A stretch of 64,000 nucleotides of DNA from Gnetum montanum (lineage: Eukaryota > Streptophyta > Gnetopsida > Gnetales > Gnetaceae). The position numbers and the translations under genes were made by a program. The stretch lies in assembly GCA_015680685.1 (NCBI GenBank), contig MNCI01035320.1, positions 146,628-210,627 of the forward strand, in the 5' to 3' direction. Below the pieces are notes generated by a model. It worked only from the letters and a program-made list of their open reading frames with translations, made no database searches and was not told the origin of the DNA. Below are positions 1 to 11,559 of the stretch, piece after piece; position 1 is the first letter of the stretch, and every line of letters begins with the position of its first letter.

Positions 1-39
1 TGGGCGTAGACGCTGGGCGTAGACGCTGGGCGTATAAGC
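1..39. repeat. 13-bp tandem repeat, cut by window edge
   Basis: Two exact copies of TGGGCGTAGACGC (1-13 and 14-26) are followed by a diverged third (27-39). The array may continue to the left. It is richer in G, C and CpG than the sequence around it. Confidence 0.8.
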
Positions 40-204
40 TGGCACAACACTTGGTAAAAATCGAGTTTTTCGATCCTCAAAATTGCCATGTGTGACTTCA
101 AATGTAGCCAACGTCGTCTGAGGGTCACGGGGATCTGCTTCTTGTCAAACAAGTGCCAAACTCGAAATTTTTGTGGTGTTTCACTATTGACATGTCATTT
201 AGGA
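40..204. other. Unassigned sequence left of G1
   Basis: This stretch has no homology to the other elements in the window that I can see. It contains several CpG sites and no coding pattern. Homology to the aORFs of G2 and G3 begins at about 205, so a junction lies near there. Confidence 0.4.
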
Positions 205-861
205 CAAAGTAGTAGTCCTATGGGAGATGGTTAAGCAACATATGCACATGGACCTCATCTCCTATAAGGTTGAAGACTAGAAGAATCATTATGCTTAGGT
301 CCTAGAGTGAGGTAAGAAATAGAAGGTCCACAAGTGAGAGTACAAGGAAGATCATGGGGCCTACCTTAAATGGCTCAAGGAGAAGTTGGTTGAATGATGT
401 AAGAGAGAGCCATTCATCTAGGGAATCTAGGTATAGAGTGCTTATCATCATTTTGAAAGCATTCTCATAGTGGAGCAATCCCCTACTAGGATTATCACTA
501 TTGCAGGTGAGACCTCTATGGATGCTATGGCTCGAGAGCCTCCTACTTGGACTACTATAGATAGGACTAATATCCTTTCTAGAATTGATCTTAGGGATGT
601 TGACTGGGTCAACATGATAGAGGACTAGATCCTCCATTATTTGGAGGAAGGCCTTTCACTTCTACCCCAGGAAGTAATGAAGTTGGAATCTTCATAGGTT
701 AGATGTATTTGATGTCTTTTTTTTGTTTTATGCTATGGTTTTTGCTACAAGCTTCAAACTAGATATCTGTTACTGCATTTTAGACCTTAGGAGATATTGG
801 TGGTCCCAGTAGTGAGGCTAGGAATGACACACTATTTCCTCCTCTTAATGCCACTCAATAG
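205..861 (+). pseudogene. G1 aORF, 3' exons (decayed)
   Basis: This is the 3' portion of the accessory gene transcribed opposite to gag-protease. It aligns with G2 (about 15990-16692) and G3 (about 49100-49755), including a lysine-rich block and the last exon. That exon follows a T-rich acceptor (...GCATTTTAG, near 780) and encodes a short acidic/proline tail resembling GDIGGPSSEARND and ending ...NATQ at the TAG of 859-861. The shared stop position and tail in three copies support real former coding on this strand. The 111-residue open frame on the opposite strand (302-637) is its shadow. Stops and frameshifts make this copy non-functional. Confidence 0.6.
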
Positions 862-1452
862 CATCCATTAGCTTAGCTTGCTAGCTATTTTTCTTTTATT
901 TTCATGTTGATGGCTATGATTATCCAAGACTATGTTATAGATTATTTTTAGACACTTTTACCACATAGTGTAGCCATGGATATATATGTTGTGGACATTC
1001 TAACTTTAAATTTAAATTTTGGTTTTATTTTTGGCTATATATAGTTGTAGTAAATGTTGTGAACATTAAGAATGGCTATGTTGATGTTTTAGTTAAAACA
1101 TTAAATGGCCAATTGATTCAATAATAGGCTAAACAAAATGTAGTATAGTAATAACAAAGATATTTGCTAGTTTTAGGCCATCATGGGCACATGTTATATT
1201 GTGTGATTGTGGCTACATTTCCATTTTAAGGTCATGGTAGGCCATGATGCTAGTTTAGTGTACTAGTAATGAAAAAGAAACATATATTTATAAGGCTTTT
1301 TGATGTTTATAATATGAGTAAAAGTAAAGAAAGCTATAATAAATAAGTAAAAATGCAAATGAAAGTAGAAACTTAGGCTATATGCATAGGCTATGTGCAC
1401 AAAGAGTAAAACAAAAATGCATAAAAAGATATAATAAATTGCAAAAGAAAAG
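862..1452. other. G1 intergenic region between convergent aORF and gag-PR
   Basis: AT-rich, non-coding stretch between two tail-to-tail reading units. Equivalent regions are 16693-17362 in G2 and 49756-50235 in G3. All three contain runs of TTTTATG/TTTTAG-like text but no RT or integrase. Overlapping 3' ends of the two transcripts would lie here. Confidence 0.5.
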
Positions 1453-4400
1453 TTACTTGTGTAGATTCTTCCTAATCTTTGTGGGATTAGGAAATGAGTA
1501 AGGTTTTTTCTGCACAAGCTTATATTCACCATCACCTTCATTGATGATGCTAAAAGGGAGTTCATCCCATAATGCATCCCATTGCTTATTGTTGTCATTA
1601 TCAAGTCATTACTATCTTTTAGATTGTTGGACTTCATGGATAGGAGTTTATTCTTGAAGCCCCACTTTGAACCCCTGATCTATGTTCACATTATTAATAG
1701 CCAAGGGAAACACATTATCACCTTGAATGATAATTTAATGTTCCTCATAAGGAAGATGAATTTCTTAACGGATGGGAGAATACATGGCTCCTAATTGAGC
1801 CAACCAAGGCCTTCCCAAGATAAGGTTGAATATCGGTGTCTCTTCCACCACCATGAAATTGGCAATTGTGAGGGATTACTTCCTTGCTATAAAATCCAAG
1901 GAGATAGACCCCTTGATAGAAAATCTTGATCCATTGAAGAACTTAAGAGCTATGATGGTTGTAGGTTGCATCTACTTAATTAAGTATAATAAATTAACAT
2001 TGGTGCATGGGATGACATTAGTTGTGGCCCCATCATCAACATGCATTCAATGTACTCTAAACTATCTTATGCATATGGTTATAAATAGAGGAGCTATAGT
2101 TACTTTAACATTTTGGGGATTAACATTGATTTTTCTATCACAAAATGTTAATTGTGTTGAATTCTCCTTCCTTGGTAAGGGAGGAATCATCACTGCATGG
2201 ATGGCTTCCTCATTAGCAAGGATCTCCTTAGTAATGGCGTTGAAAGTCAGCATTTAAACTAATGTGCCATGATGTGTGGTAGAAGTCATGATGAGGTCAT
2301 ACAATCTTAAAGTTATATTCTTCTTCTTGAGGGATTGCTTAACTTGTTCCATTATATTAAGGAATTTTTTATCATTGGTTGTGGACTTGTCACCCCAGTT
2401 ATGCTTTACTTCCTTCGTGTGCTCCAAAATGCAAACTTTGACTTTAGGTTATGGTTGTTAGGGCTTCTCCTTGTTGTTCTAGTTATGGAATTTGGTATCC
2501 TATTATGGATTATTTATTGGAGTTTGTTGGGTAGAGAACTTCATGGGTATAGCTGAAATGGGAGTGACCTTTTGTGAGCCAACTTCCTTTCATGCCTCTA
2601 TATACTTATTATCCTTATTGTTAGGCTTTTGCTTATGCTTCTTCCTTTTTTTGGCCAATGTTTTTTGGTTGTAAGTTGTTGGTTGTGAGGAAGAGGCAGT
2701 AGCATTAGCCATCATAGGTAGTCATTACATAGTTTTCTAGGCTATGGCTAGTTGTGTTATGTTAGGTTGGGGTACCTTGATGACAAACAATTTCCTCAAA
2801 GGAACTTGTGATGATACTCTTATGACAAAGGGGCATCTTGAGCTATGGGAAGTTGAAGAAGCCTTTTCATCATAGAGGGGTACTTGAATAATGAATGGTA
2901 CTTGAATGCTAAAATAACATGAGAGCTATCATTAGCATTCAATGGGTCTTTGTAGAGTTGTATTGACTGTGGCTGAAATGGGTTGGAAGCATCCAAGACT
3001 AGCTCCTCCATATTTATCATCATCTATAGGTAATCCTTTAGTATAAGGTAGAAGTCTGCGTCATGATCTAGCATTGGTAATAATAGCAGAAATGATCTAT
3101 TTTGAAGTAGTTAGGAAGTTGGGGATCATCCTTCATTGCCTAAGTGGGGTCTTTGGATATTTCTCATAACCTCTCATGTTTCTTTCAAGTGGCTTTAGTC
3201 ATTTGTTTGTGTTTCACACATCCACTCCTTAATAGTTGGTGTAGTAACTCAGATGGTTTCATAGATAAGAAAGTGTATTTGGAGTTATTATTTCTTTCAA
3301 CGTTATGTCTGGTTATTATTGATGTAGTAGTCTTAGAGGTTGAGGGTTGGTTATTGTGGTCATCATTAGGGGCCTTGGGTTGGTTGGCCCTTGGCCCTTG
3401 GCTTATGATTCTTATTTCTTTGGTTATAGTTGTTATGGTTGTATTGTTTTGTTTGTTTTTCTCTTTGTCTTTTCATGTACGTTGATTTTTGTATGCCATG
3501 TAGGCTGGATCATGACTAGCCTTCACAAAATCTTCTATATATTTAGTTTGAGAAAATGGCTAGCTGAGAGATCATGGGTCAAGGTAGTAGAGCTTGGACT
3601 TGATAAATTTAGTAGTTGCTTCCTTAAATATGACTAACAAGTGGGCTTTGGCTATACACTCTGGTATTTCATTCAGTAGTCCATTCCATCATTGAATGAA
3701 TTTCTACATGGGCTTAAGGAATCCATGCTTTGATCTTTATGAGTTGATTAAGTGTGGTGTTAGGCTTTAAGTTATACTTGAACTAGTTAAAAAATTGGGC
3801 TATTAAATCCTCCAAAGAGGATATGAATCCTTTGGACAATGCATGGTACCAATCATGTGTGTTCTTGGTTAAGGAAACAGGGAAAATCCTCATGATGATA
3901 TGAGGCCATGGTTGTATGATTAAGCATTTAGATCAAAAGGGAATAAGGTGAGCATTGGGATCACCTTATTTGTTGTATTTGCTAAATTGAGGGATAGGAA
4001 CACTAAGAGGAAGTGTTAAGGATGAGACTATAGGACTTATGGGATCACCCTAGTAGAAGTCTATAATCTTGAAATTTTATGAGGTAGAGACCTTAAGCTT
4101 TTTCAAATCCTTCGTCAGGTCTTGTATCATATAGGAGGCTTGATCCAAGTATTGTGGTTGTCTTGTTGGTTGTGGGTTTGTACATAGGGTTGTGGCATTT
4201 GTTGTGAGACTTGTGGCCTTGCTATAAGTTACAAGATAGAAGGAAGTGGTTGTGACTTATGGGACAAACAAAGAAAAGGGTGTTTGTGTTGGTACCTAAG
4301 GCACAAATGGGATAAATAGGATGTGTAAACCCTAAGTTGGGTTTCCATGGTAGGTCCCACATGGATAGTTAATGGTTTTACAGTGGTAAAAACCACCATT

Positions 4401-5025
4401 GATGATTGCACAAAATGAGGTTATGTGGAAAATGAGATAGATGTGTTATAGGTTGTTGGCTGTGATATTGATTGAGTTTGATGTGTAGTTATGACCAGTG
4501 TGGGACCAACTGTGGTAGGGTAGGAAGGAGTGGAAGATGGTGGCACCATGCCAGTGGAGAAAACAAAAGCATTAGACAAAGGCATTGTAACCTTTGGGGA
4601 TGTTTTTTGGAAAAATCCTTCCAAGATGTTTTTGGATGCATAATTTACCCATTATCCTCCTCTTGTTGTTCATCTAAGCTATGCTTGTCATCCTCTTCCA
4701 TCACAATCAATTGAGTCAGAATACTGGCATAGACATTAGTTAGAGGTATTTGGTCATATAGGAAAGGGACATATTCTTTCACATCCTAATGTACAAGCTT
4801 AAATTTCCTTTTTCCCTCTACTTCCACACATGTAATCATGAGGCTAGCCTACATTTTGCTGCAAATGTAGTGATAATGATCTTTGTTTATAAAGGTAAAG
4901 TCGGGATTCTCTCCTTTGACCCTTAAAGATCACCTACATTTGATGATGGTAGGGTCTTTGAAGTCATAGACCTTGATGGATTCTTGAAGGGTGATAGGAA
5001 GTTTGGAGGATTCTTGGAAATACAT
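1453..5025 (-). pseudogene. G1 gag-protease (Ty3 type, decayed)
   Basis: The N-terminal region (5025 to about 4640, start MYFQESSKLPITLQES) matches the G2 fragment at 27070-27745, including the shared block DEQQEED. A gag core lies around 3800-3500. A GHD-FY-LK block near 3060-3000 (LDHDADFYLILK) corresponds to the degraded zinc-knuckle region. The aspartic protease follows: a VDDGATTNVIP-like active-site segment near 2050-2030 and the C-terminal motif FNLILGRPWL at about 1830-1800. A further ~115 residues end with KIRKNLHK at the TAA of 1453-1455. The protease sequence is typical of plant Ty3 elements, where it would process Gag. Many stops and frameshifts are present. No polymerase domain follows. 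Confidence 0.75.
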
Positions 5026-6589
5026 GGCTAAAGTGTTGAGAATGTATTAAAATAGGCTATAAATGATAAAATAGAAGTAAATTCCAGTGAATGGGATTCC
5101 AAAACTTTTAAAGGAAACAAAAATGACCAATAATAAAGTACTTAATATAATTAGGAAAGGGGAGATAGGGGTAAGGGGGTTTAACCCATTTACCAAAAAT
5201 AGAAAACTAGGAATGTTGGTATTAAGCCTCACCCAAGTTGTCCTCCTAACTACCTCTACATTGGGTATGGCAAGGGGGTCCTGGGGGCAGGGGGTGGTGT
5301 AGGTAGGGGGGATGGGAGTTTAGAGGGGAGTGGGGGAAGGGGAAGGAAGAAAGGTGCAAGGGGAGGGGGTGAGATAATGGGGATATTACCCCTTCTATTC
5401 CAATTTTGATGGGGAAAAGGTTAACCAAAGTGGAAAGTTGAGGTTTTTTTTCACAAAAAACTAGCCTTGGCAAGCTGCCAATTTTCATAGCTTGGGAAAA
5501 TGGAGGGGAAGCTAACTTCTAGAAGTTTGGCAATTTCTAGAAGGGTTAAACCTCCAACTTTAGAAGCTAAAATGGATTGAAATTCACAACCATAAATAAA
5601 ATGGAAAAGGTTTCAACATTGGCTTTGGAGCTAAAAAATTCATAGAAGTTGTTGTGAAAAACCACCACCCAAACACCTACAACTTCCATGCTACAGTTTT
5701 GGTCAGAGGGGGGAAGGTGTAGCACTGATCTTTTGGGAGTTTTGGCTATGAAAATATGGAAAAAAAAAATCTTTTTTTAGCTTATAATGTTGGATTTTGC
5801 AAAGTTGATGTTAAGCCTCTCCCATGTTGGCCTTCCAACTACTTACACCTTGAGTATGGTAGTGGCAGCGGTGGGGGGTTGGGGCATGGATGAAGATGGA
5901 GGGGAGGGGGGGGGGGGTGGGAAAGGAGATGAGATAATGAAAATATCACTCCTATTTCAATGTTCGAGAGATGATGAAGAGTTTGAAGGCCAAAATTAAA
6001 ACTTGGAAATTTCCAAAAATTGTTTTGGCAAGTTGCTAATTTCTACCATAAAAGGAGGAAAGGTAGGTTTGGTTGTTGTGGAAGCCAATGTTGGTTTTGT
6101 AGCAAAAAATGTGGTAGCAAAAATTAAATGGTTGTTAAGGATTCTACATTGGTTCTGTTTTGAAAATTCATAGTAGATGTGACATTTTAGCACCCAAGCT
6201 ACTTGCAACTTCTATGTTAAGGTTTTTGCTATAGGGGGTGGGTGTAAGGACAACATTGTATTTCCAAGGTCTTTGCTACAAAAATGAAAATTTACTATGA
6301 AGAGACAATGTTGGAAATATGGCTAATAGGTTTTGGCATAGAAATTAGATGGAGGTCTTCCTTCTAGCACTAAGAAAATTATTGCAACCAGAAAAGTTGA
6401 TCACTAGAATGAAGACCAATATATCTAATGCATAGTGGTTCTCAACGTTGGATCCCTAGGGCATCCACAAAAATATGGGATCCTAGGTGCCCTAGCTAGG
6501 TTAGTAGATCAACTAGGAACTTGGGGGATTTGCAGAGATTATAAGAAAATGAAATGCAAAAATTAGTAAAAAATTTGAATATTGCATAG
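5026..6589 (-). other. G1 5' leader
   Basis: Long non-coding leader between the gag start and the LTR. It contains an imperfect ~0.55 kb tandem duplication (separate entry). Its distal part (6330-6560) is homologous to 28270-28520 in G2. A degraded primer-binding site probably lies in its last part, but I could not identify one convincingly. Confidence 0.5.
5204..6290. repeat. Imperfect tandem duplication (~0.55 kb x2) with G-tracts
   Basis: Unit 1 (about 5204-5770) and unit 2 (about 5783-6290) share, in order, a TTAAGCCTC-CCCA-GTTG start, a G-tract block (5275-5380; 5860-5935), a GGCAAG(C/T)TGC segment and an end block CACCCAA-CTAC--GCAACTTC/ACAACTTC. The G-tract blocks include runs of 5 to 13 G on the + strand, so the element's sense strand is C-rich there. 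Confidence 0.7.
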
Positions 6590-7902
6590 AATATAAACAA
6601 ACATATCCCACACACAAAACCCAAAACATAAAACTTTATTAAGAAAACATAAAGAATAAGTTAGATAAATGTGCACAAATGGTGCTTGAATGGGTAGTAG
6701 GGGGGTTCACTTGGATAGGGGTTTAGGGTCCATTGAAGTTGATGTAGTCAACTCCATGCTCTAGATGTCTTGCCACTCCTGATCCCATCAAACCTCTGGT
6801 GTTCTAATCTTAGATTTGTAATGTTGGCTATGGTTGGGGTTGAGAAGTGTGAAAAATATAAGCTATCCAAATGCACTACACTAGGAGTTGGAAATTTTAG
6901 GAGTGTAGTGTGGAGCTTGAAAATTCACAAATCCCATAAGGGGATTAAAATGTTATAAGGTCATAGGGTTTCCATGCTAGGTAAAAGCTCTTGAGTACTT
7001 GAGAATGTTCAACTGTGAAATTGTGAAAAATTTGTGTGCAAAAGTGTATGTATGCAAAGAGTTGTTGAACTATGTCAAAAAATTTCTAAACTATCTGAAG
7101 ATCATGGAACCTCTAAATGGTGTTGAAGGTTGGTTTTTATAGGTCTTAGGCCATGAATGTGGCTGAAAAATGGCTATGATTTGGCTATAATTTGACTACA
7201 CAATGTCTACAAACTGATTACCAAATTGCTACAAATTTCTATCTTGTACAGGTGAGATGGGTGCTCAAACTTGGGGGGTTACCATATATAGTAAGTTCCT
7301 TCCCCCAATGGTCATTTTGTTTACTATAAATAGTAATAGGGGCACACTTTCCACATTGGAGATGAATCTTCCACACTGAGCTCTCCACCATGCTTGTTAA
7401 AGTTACTAGTCAGTATTGGAGTGGATGAAGTGTTGAAATTTGGCTCTTATGGGTTCCACACTAGCGGGATGTAATTTTCATGTTGGGGGTGGAGCCTTCA
7501 CACTAGGGAGAAACTTCCATGCTGAGCATATAGCCTCCACACTGGGGAAAAATGTTTCCAAGTTGAGGGAAACTCCCCACCCCTCCAAGATGAGGGTAGA
7601 TGAGATTTGCCCTTCTATAAGTGTTTCTAGCATAGAAAAACATATAGCCCCCATAAAACCCATTAAATTTTCATTTTTGGCATTCCAAAAGGAATTTATA
7701 ATCCCCAGAAACCAAAATATAAAAAGTAAATGATCTTTTCCACTTGGGGAATGAGGCTTTAACCATTCATGAGGTATTTTTAGCTCCAAAAACATAAAGT
7801 ATGTGAAATTACCCATTGTAGATTATAATCTTCACATTTATAATGAAGTTTTGCCTTAGGTTTCATGGGGTGAAAGATACATGATGAAAATGGGCTATAA
7901 CA
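6590..7902 (-). repeat. G1 5' LTR (approximate boundaries)
   Basis: In minus-strand sense it shows a U3 array of short words (7340-7570), a TATA box (CCTATAAAAACC, about 7132-7143) and a downstream AATAAA-type signal near 6640. That is the order U3-R-U5. The right limit is set where G2 aORF homology resumes (about 7903). The left limit is only an estimate. A partly similar segment at 28600-29095 is probably the truncated LTR of G2. Confidence 0.55.
7132..7570 (-). promoter_or_regulatory. G1 LTR promoter: TATA box plus CCACACTGGG word array
   Basis: A TATAAAAA box on the minus strand lies near 7137. Upstream of it (to the right, about 7345-7560) are eight or nine variants of a CTTCCACACTGGGG-like word at irregular spacing, for example near 7349, 7370, 7455, 7495, 7530 and 7548. 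The placement matches the arrays in the other LTR families, which use unrelated words. Confidence 0.5.
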
Positions 7903-8506
7903 TGCAAATTTTTGGTGTGTTTCAACTATAACTTTGGGTGCAATTAAAGTCAATTTTTGTGATCTATTTGGTGTCCCTATTTACGGAACAATGATTATCA
8001 GTAAAGCAATGAATGAGGTGGACCACTAGGAGGAGGTGGAGGAGTGGTTAAACACTTGTCATGGTACTAAGGGGTTTTCTCTATGCTAGTTCTAGGTTTC
8101 AGAGGCTAGAGAGATGTATCCCCTATTTTGATCCTATGCTTTTCGTAAGTTACTATCACAGAAGAATATAATATACATTGAACAAGCATGGACCATGAGG
8201 AAGGTCCTTACTGAGGACATAAAATTTAAATAGGCTATTCATTTAGTTTTTAGGATGCATGGGGAAATCCTAAAGCTTCAAGAATATCTCATAATGAATT
8301 ACCATGTGGATTTCATCTTTTTTACAGCTTACTGATAGAGATTTATAGAATTCCTTATAGTGAGGAAGGATGGATGATGAGTCACTCAAGACTCATCCCA
8401 ACTTATTAGGCCTTGGGTAAGATACCTCTTTCCCACTATACAATCCTAGGATCCACCAAAGTATGTGGATGAATCACTATCTATCATCACCAAGGGATTT
8501 GGTGGT
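7903..8506 (+). pseudogene. G2 aORF, internal exon fragment left of insertion A
   Basis: This aligns with 47220-47800 of G3. Shared segments include DLFGVP/NLFGIP followed by a VDH-EEVEEWLNT block, and the later WVRYLFPTIQ versus LVKHLFPPMQ. It stops at 8506 after IITKGFG, exactly where the LTR of element A begins. The G3 equivalent continues TTKNFSG and then the sequence found at 14768. The 5' exon and part of this exon are missing because G1 inserted at about 7902. Confidence 0.65.
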
Positions 8507-9431
8507 TGATGATTGGCAAGGTAGCTCCTACGTTCAACCATACGAATCATAAGCATTCACGCATCATAAGCATTCCGTGGATGGGACTAGTTATGACATC
8601 TAGATTATTATGCCTTGATCGTAGTTCATTGTCTTCCCACTTGGACTAGTGGTAGCTTTGTCATGTATGATTTATTCTAGAGTAAGGCATATGATTCTTG
8701 ATGTTGTTTCAGCCTTGCGCTACTCCTAATGATAATAGAGAAATAAATTACTTAATCTAATTAACAACATAAAGATACAATCTAAACTAGCCTAGGGACA
8801 ATGAGTGTCCATTTCCAGCCTACTGTACACATCTTGAACCCACTTATCCACTATTGGGATTACCAAGTGCTATGCTACTAGGTGAACCAAGCAATAACAC
8901 TGCTAGGATTACCAAGTGAATATGTGTTTACACTCAAAACTGATCACACTCATGCTTTCAATTCATTAATATGCATGGAAACATACATATTAACTAAATA
9001 CATGAAACGTAAAATGAATGGAAAGTAAATTTAATCTAAGTCAAAGTGCTCTAATGAATAAGAATCAATTTGAATCTTATTTTTGTTCATGGAATGTGTC
9101 CTGGTACATTGCCACTTGAATAAGATGTCATACAACTAGCTTATATCCACACTACAGGCACTCATTGACTATTATCTAATATTACATAATAAAGTTGTAA
9201 GAGTTCGGCTACACTATTGACAAAGGAATGCTAATACATGGTTGAAGCAACCATATTTATAAACTTTATTATGGAGCTCCATCAACAGGGCATCATAAAT
9301 GGAAAAAATGCTACATTAACATGGCCCCATCGATGGGTCAACACCACATCAATGGGGCCACATTGATAGGGACTCACTAATGAGGCCATGTTGATAGGGG
9401 CTCATCGATGAAACACTTTGACACTTCATCA
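8507..9431 (-). repeat. Element A 3' LTR (925 bp)
   Basis: Begins TGATGATTGG and ends CTTCATCA on the + strand. It aligns with 14063-14766 for about 700 bp and with the LTRs of B, C and D. On the minus strand a TATA box (TTTATAAATATGG, near 9252) has an ATCGAT-type word array upstream (9285-9425). Right of it (9432 onward) is the degraded polypurine side, CATACCTATAC, where intact relatives have a run of C on this strand. Confidence 0.85.
9285..9425 (-). promoter_or_regulatory. ATCGAT-type palindrome array upstream of LTR TATA (A)
   Basis: About seven variants of CATCGATGGGG and its reverse complement (for example CCCCATCGATGGG, CACATCAATGGGG, CATGTTGATAGGGG, CTCATCGATGAAA). They fill the U3 segment directly upstream of the TATA box near 9252. 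Element D has the same type. Confidence 0.65.
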
Positions 9432-11559
9432 TACCTATACAACTAATTGAAAACTCATCCTCGAGTTCCTTTAAAAAACTAGGAAGGTATGAGATTATTG
9501 ATTGACACTTGACATAACAAAACTTAGTGCTGCATTATAAAATTTTATTCTAGTGGATGCACACAAAATGATAGAGTGACAAAAACACTAGATAGACATT
9601 GAATATTACAAAATTTGTAGAGGCCTTCAAAAATCTACTGAAGATGATTCTTCTTATTACTACTAGAAGTGGGAGACTTCCAACCTAGATTGTTATGTTG
9701 ATGCTTCTTTGGTTATGTAGAATATTCTTGGAGGATGAACTAAAATTTCTTCTCATCATCCCATTGCTTTAGTAAACATGTGATGCTTGAGCTACTATCT
9801 TGTATGTACTACAATTTATTCATGGATATATCCTTCATTTTCACCCTCTTGGCTTGATTTTCGTGCTTGGAAAAAGACGTTCTTCCTTAGGTGTTTCTTT
9901 TAGCATCACCTATAGTCACCAAAGGATCAAAATCAATTTTGGTAAATTTTTCTTAAAAATTAACCCTTTTTAGATTACTTAGTTTTTGTTTAAGAAAAAG
10001 ATGATGAAAACATACTATGCCTAAGGCTATGAGGTAACAAAAATCATTAAGTTGTTCACATTATTTTGACCAATTACTATTAGTTACCAAAATGTTCAAA
10101 AATAGGATGTTAGAAAAAATTTCAAAGAAGACATCCCTAGTCCCCATGACTAATAAGCATAACTCTAGAAGCACATAAGTTTTCAAACAATTGAAACTAA
10201 TGGTATGATATAGAAGATGACCAAGAAATATTAATGGAAATGAAAATAGAAAAGTAGGAGAAGGTAATGAAATTGATGAGAAGTAGTCCCAAAATTATGC
10301 GTAAATTCAAAAACTTCATCATTGATGTTCTAGAAGATGTGAAGGTTGGTTCAAACCCATGATCAACAAAAGTTATGCAAGTGGGTCCTCCCCAAAGTAG
10401 GCTACTGCCATAATGCCCTTCCATAACCACTTCTATAGATGTTTGTGGACATCTAAAAAGTTAAATGTAGACCATGCCTTTGTTTCAAATGACACATAAC
10501 TACCATGGTTTGGGATGTTTCACTATACTACACAAAACCAAAAGGCTCATAATCACATGCAATAGTGAGGTGAATAATGGTATGAGAAGGGATTATAGAG
10601 ATTTGGATGTAAGGTACTTGAACATGTCCACAATAGGTTCTTGTGAAAATTATTATGAAAATGATTAGCTTACCTATTTGTCCAAGTTTAGACCAAGTCT
10701 ATACCATAAAAAATGAGCTCACATTGATGCGTTTCTTCTTGACAATAACCATGTGTTTATAACCACCTCAAAGAATAATCATCACTCCAAAAATAGAAGA
10801 AAATAAAAGAAGGAAGGAAGGGCCTTAGTTAGAGGGATGCCTTCAAGCATGGGTAACATGTATTTCTAGCTCCATAACTAGTGCTTATAGTCCATTATTG
10901 TGTCTAAGGGGTGTGCTTTGAATTCCCATTCTTGTTTTCTTCTCTCACTATTTTTTTTATTCTTTTTTGTTGATGGGAACCACATTATGCAAATACTTTT
11001 AGCTTTCTATTATTCATTGATGGAGGAGTGATGACACATTCCTTAAAGAGTTATAAACCACATGAAGGAAGTCAAGAAGAGAACCCAAAAAGTCCCCTTG
11101 AGGTCACACACTTTGCCATTCCCAATTGGTCATTTCCTCTTTCTTCAAGGTACAATGATAATTTATTAATTTTTGTTTAATGAAAGAAGAACCAAATTTT
11201 TTCCCTGAAAAAGACCTTTTATTTAGAGAACTAGAGGGATGGATGAGGTAGTCTCACTACTTTTAACAATTACTTACCCAATCATCTTGATATCATAGCA
11301 CAAAAACCCAACACATAGCATTGACTTTTGCATCATGACTTGGCAATATTATTAATGGAAACAAAAAGGACATTCATAAATATAAAGAAAATGACTTAGG
11401 AAAGGAGAAAATTATAAAGAAAAGAAAAGAAGAATATTAAGAAATGTAAAACATATTTAGAATCAGAAAATGTTGAAAGAAATGGAAAAATGATAAAGAA
11501 TTATAAAATAAAAAAGTGTAAAGCACTTATTAGTTCTATAAGATATATGTTTCTAAGTC
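9432..11559 (-). other. Element A: ORF2 remnant (to ~9905) and gag-ORF2 spacer
   Basis: At 9890-9910 the minus strand carries a short segment aligned with the ORF2 start of B (31625) and C (62501), but its ATG has become GTG. Downstream, 9600-9890 is too decayed to match the ORF2 tail. The rest (9910-11559) is a non-coding spacer shared with B (31640-33048), C (62520-64000) and F. Its landmark GCAAGTGGGTCCTCCCCAAA lies near 10379-10398. Confidence 0.5.

Larger units (their letters stand above)
205..7902 (-). mobile_element. G1: Ty3 Tat-like non-autonomous LTR element (left end off window)
   Basis: From right to left in element sense: LTR (about 6590-7902), leader, gag-protease (5025 to 1453), a short intergenic region, then the 3' end of an oppositely transcribed aORF (205-861). 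The order matches G2 and G3. No RT, RNase H or integrase appears between protease and aORF. The right edge interrupts the aORF of G2: G2 homology resumes at about 7903, just after an LTR-like end ...TATAACA. G1 therefore appears to have inserted into G2, with its 3' LTR beyond the left edge. Exact target duplications cannot be checked here. Confidence 0.65.

Noticed and set aside
302-637. 111-codon open frame on the minus strand
   Set aside because: It is antisense to the G1 aORF, whose + strand blocks match G2 and G3; its own translation has no conserved counterpart.
3144-3637. Hydrophobic + strand frames suggesting membrane proteins
   Set aside because: They overlap G1 gag on the minus strand; valine/leucine/phenylalanine richness results from reading the TTG/GTT-rich complement.
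5246-5488. Proline-rich 80-codon minus-strand frame
   Set aside because: Produced by the G-tract block read as C-rich; low complexity, lies in the leader and is not conserved in the second unit.
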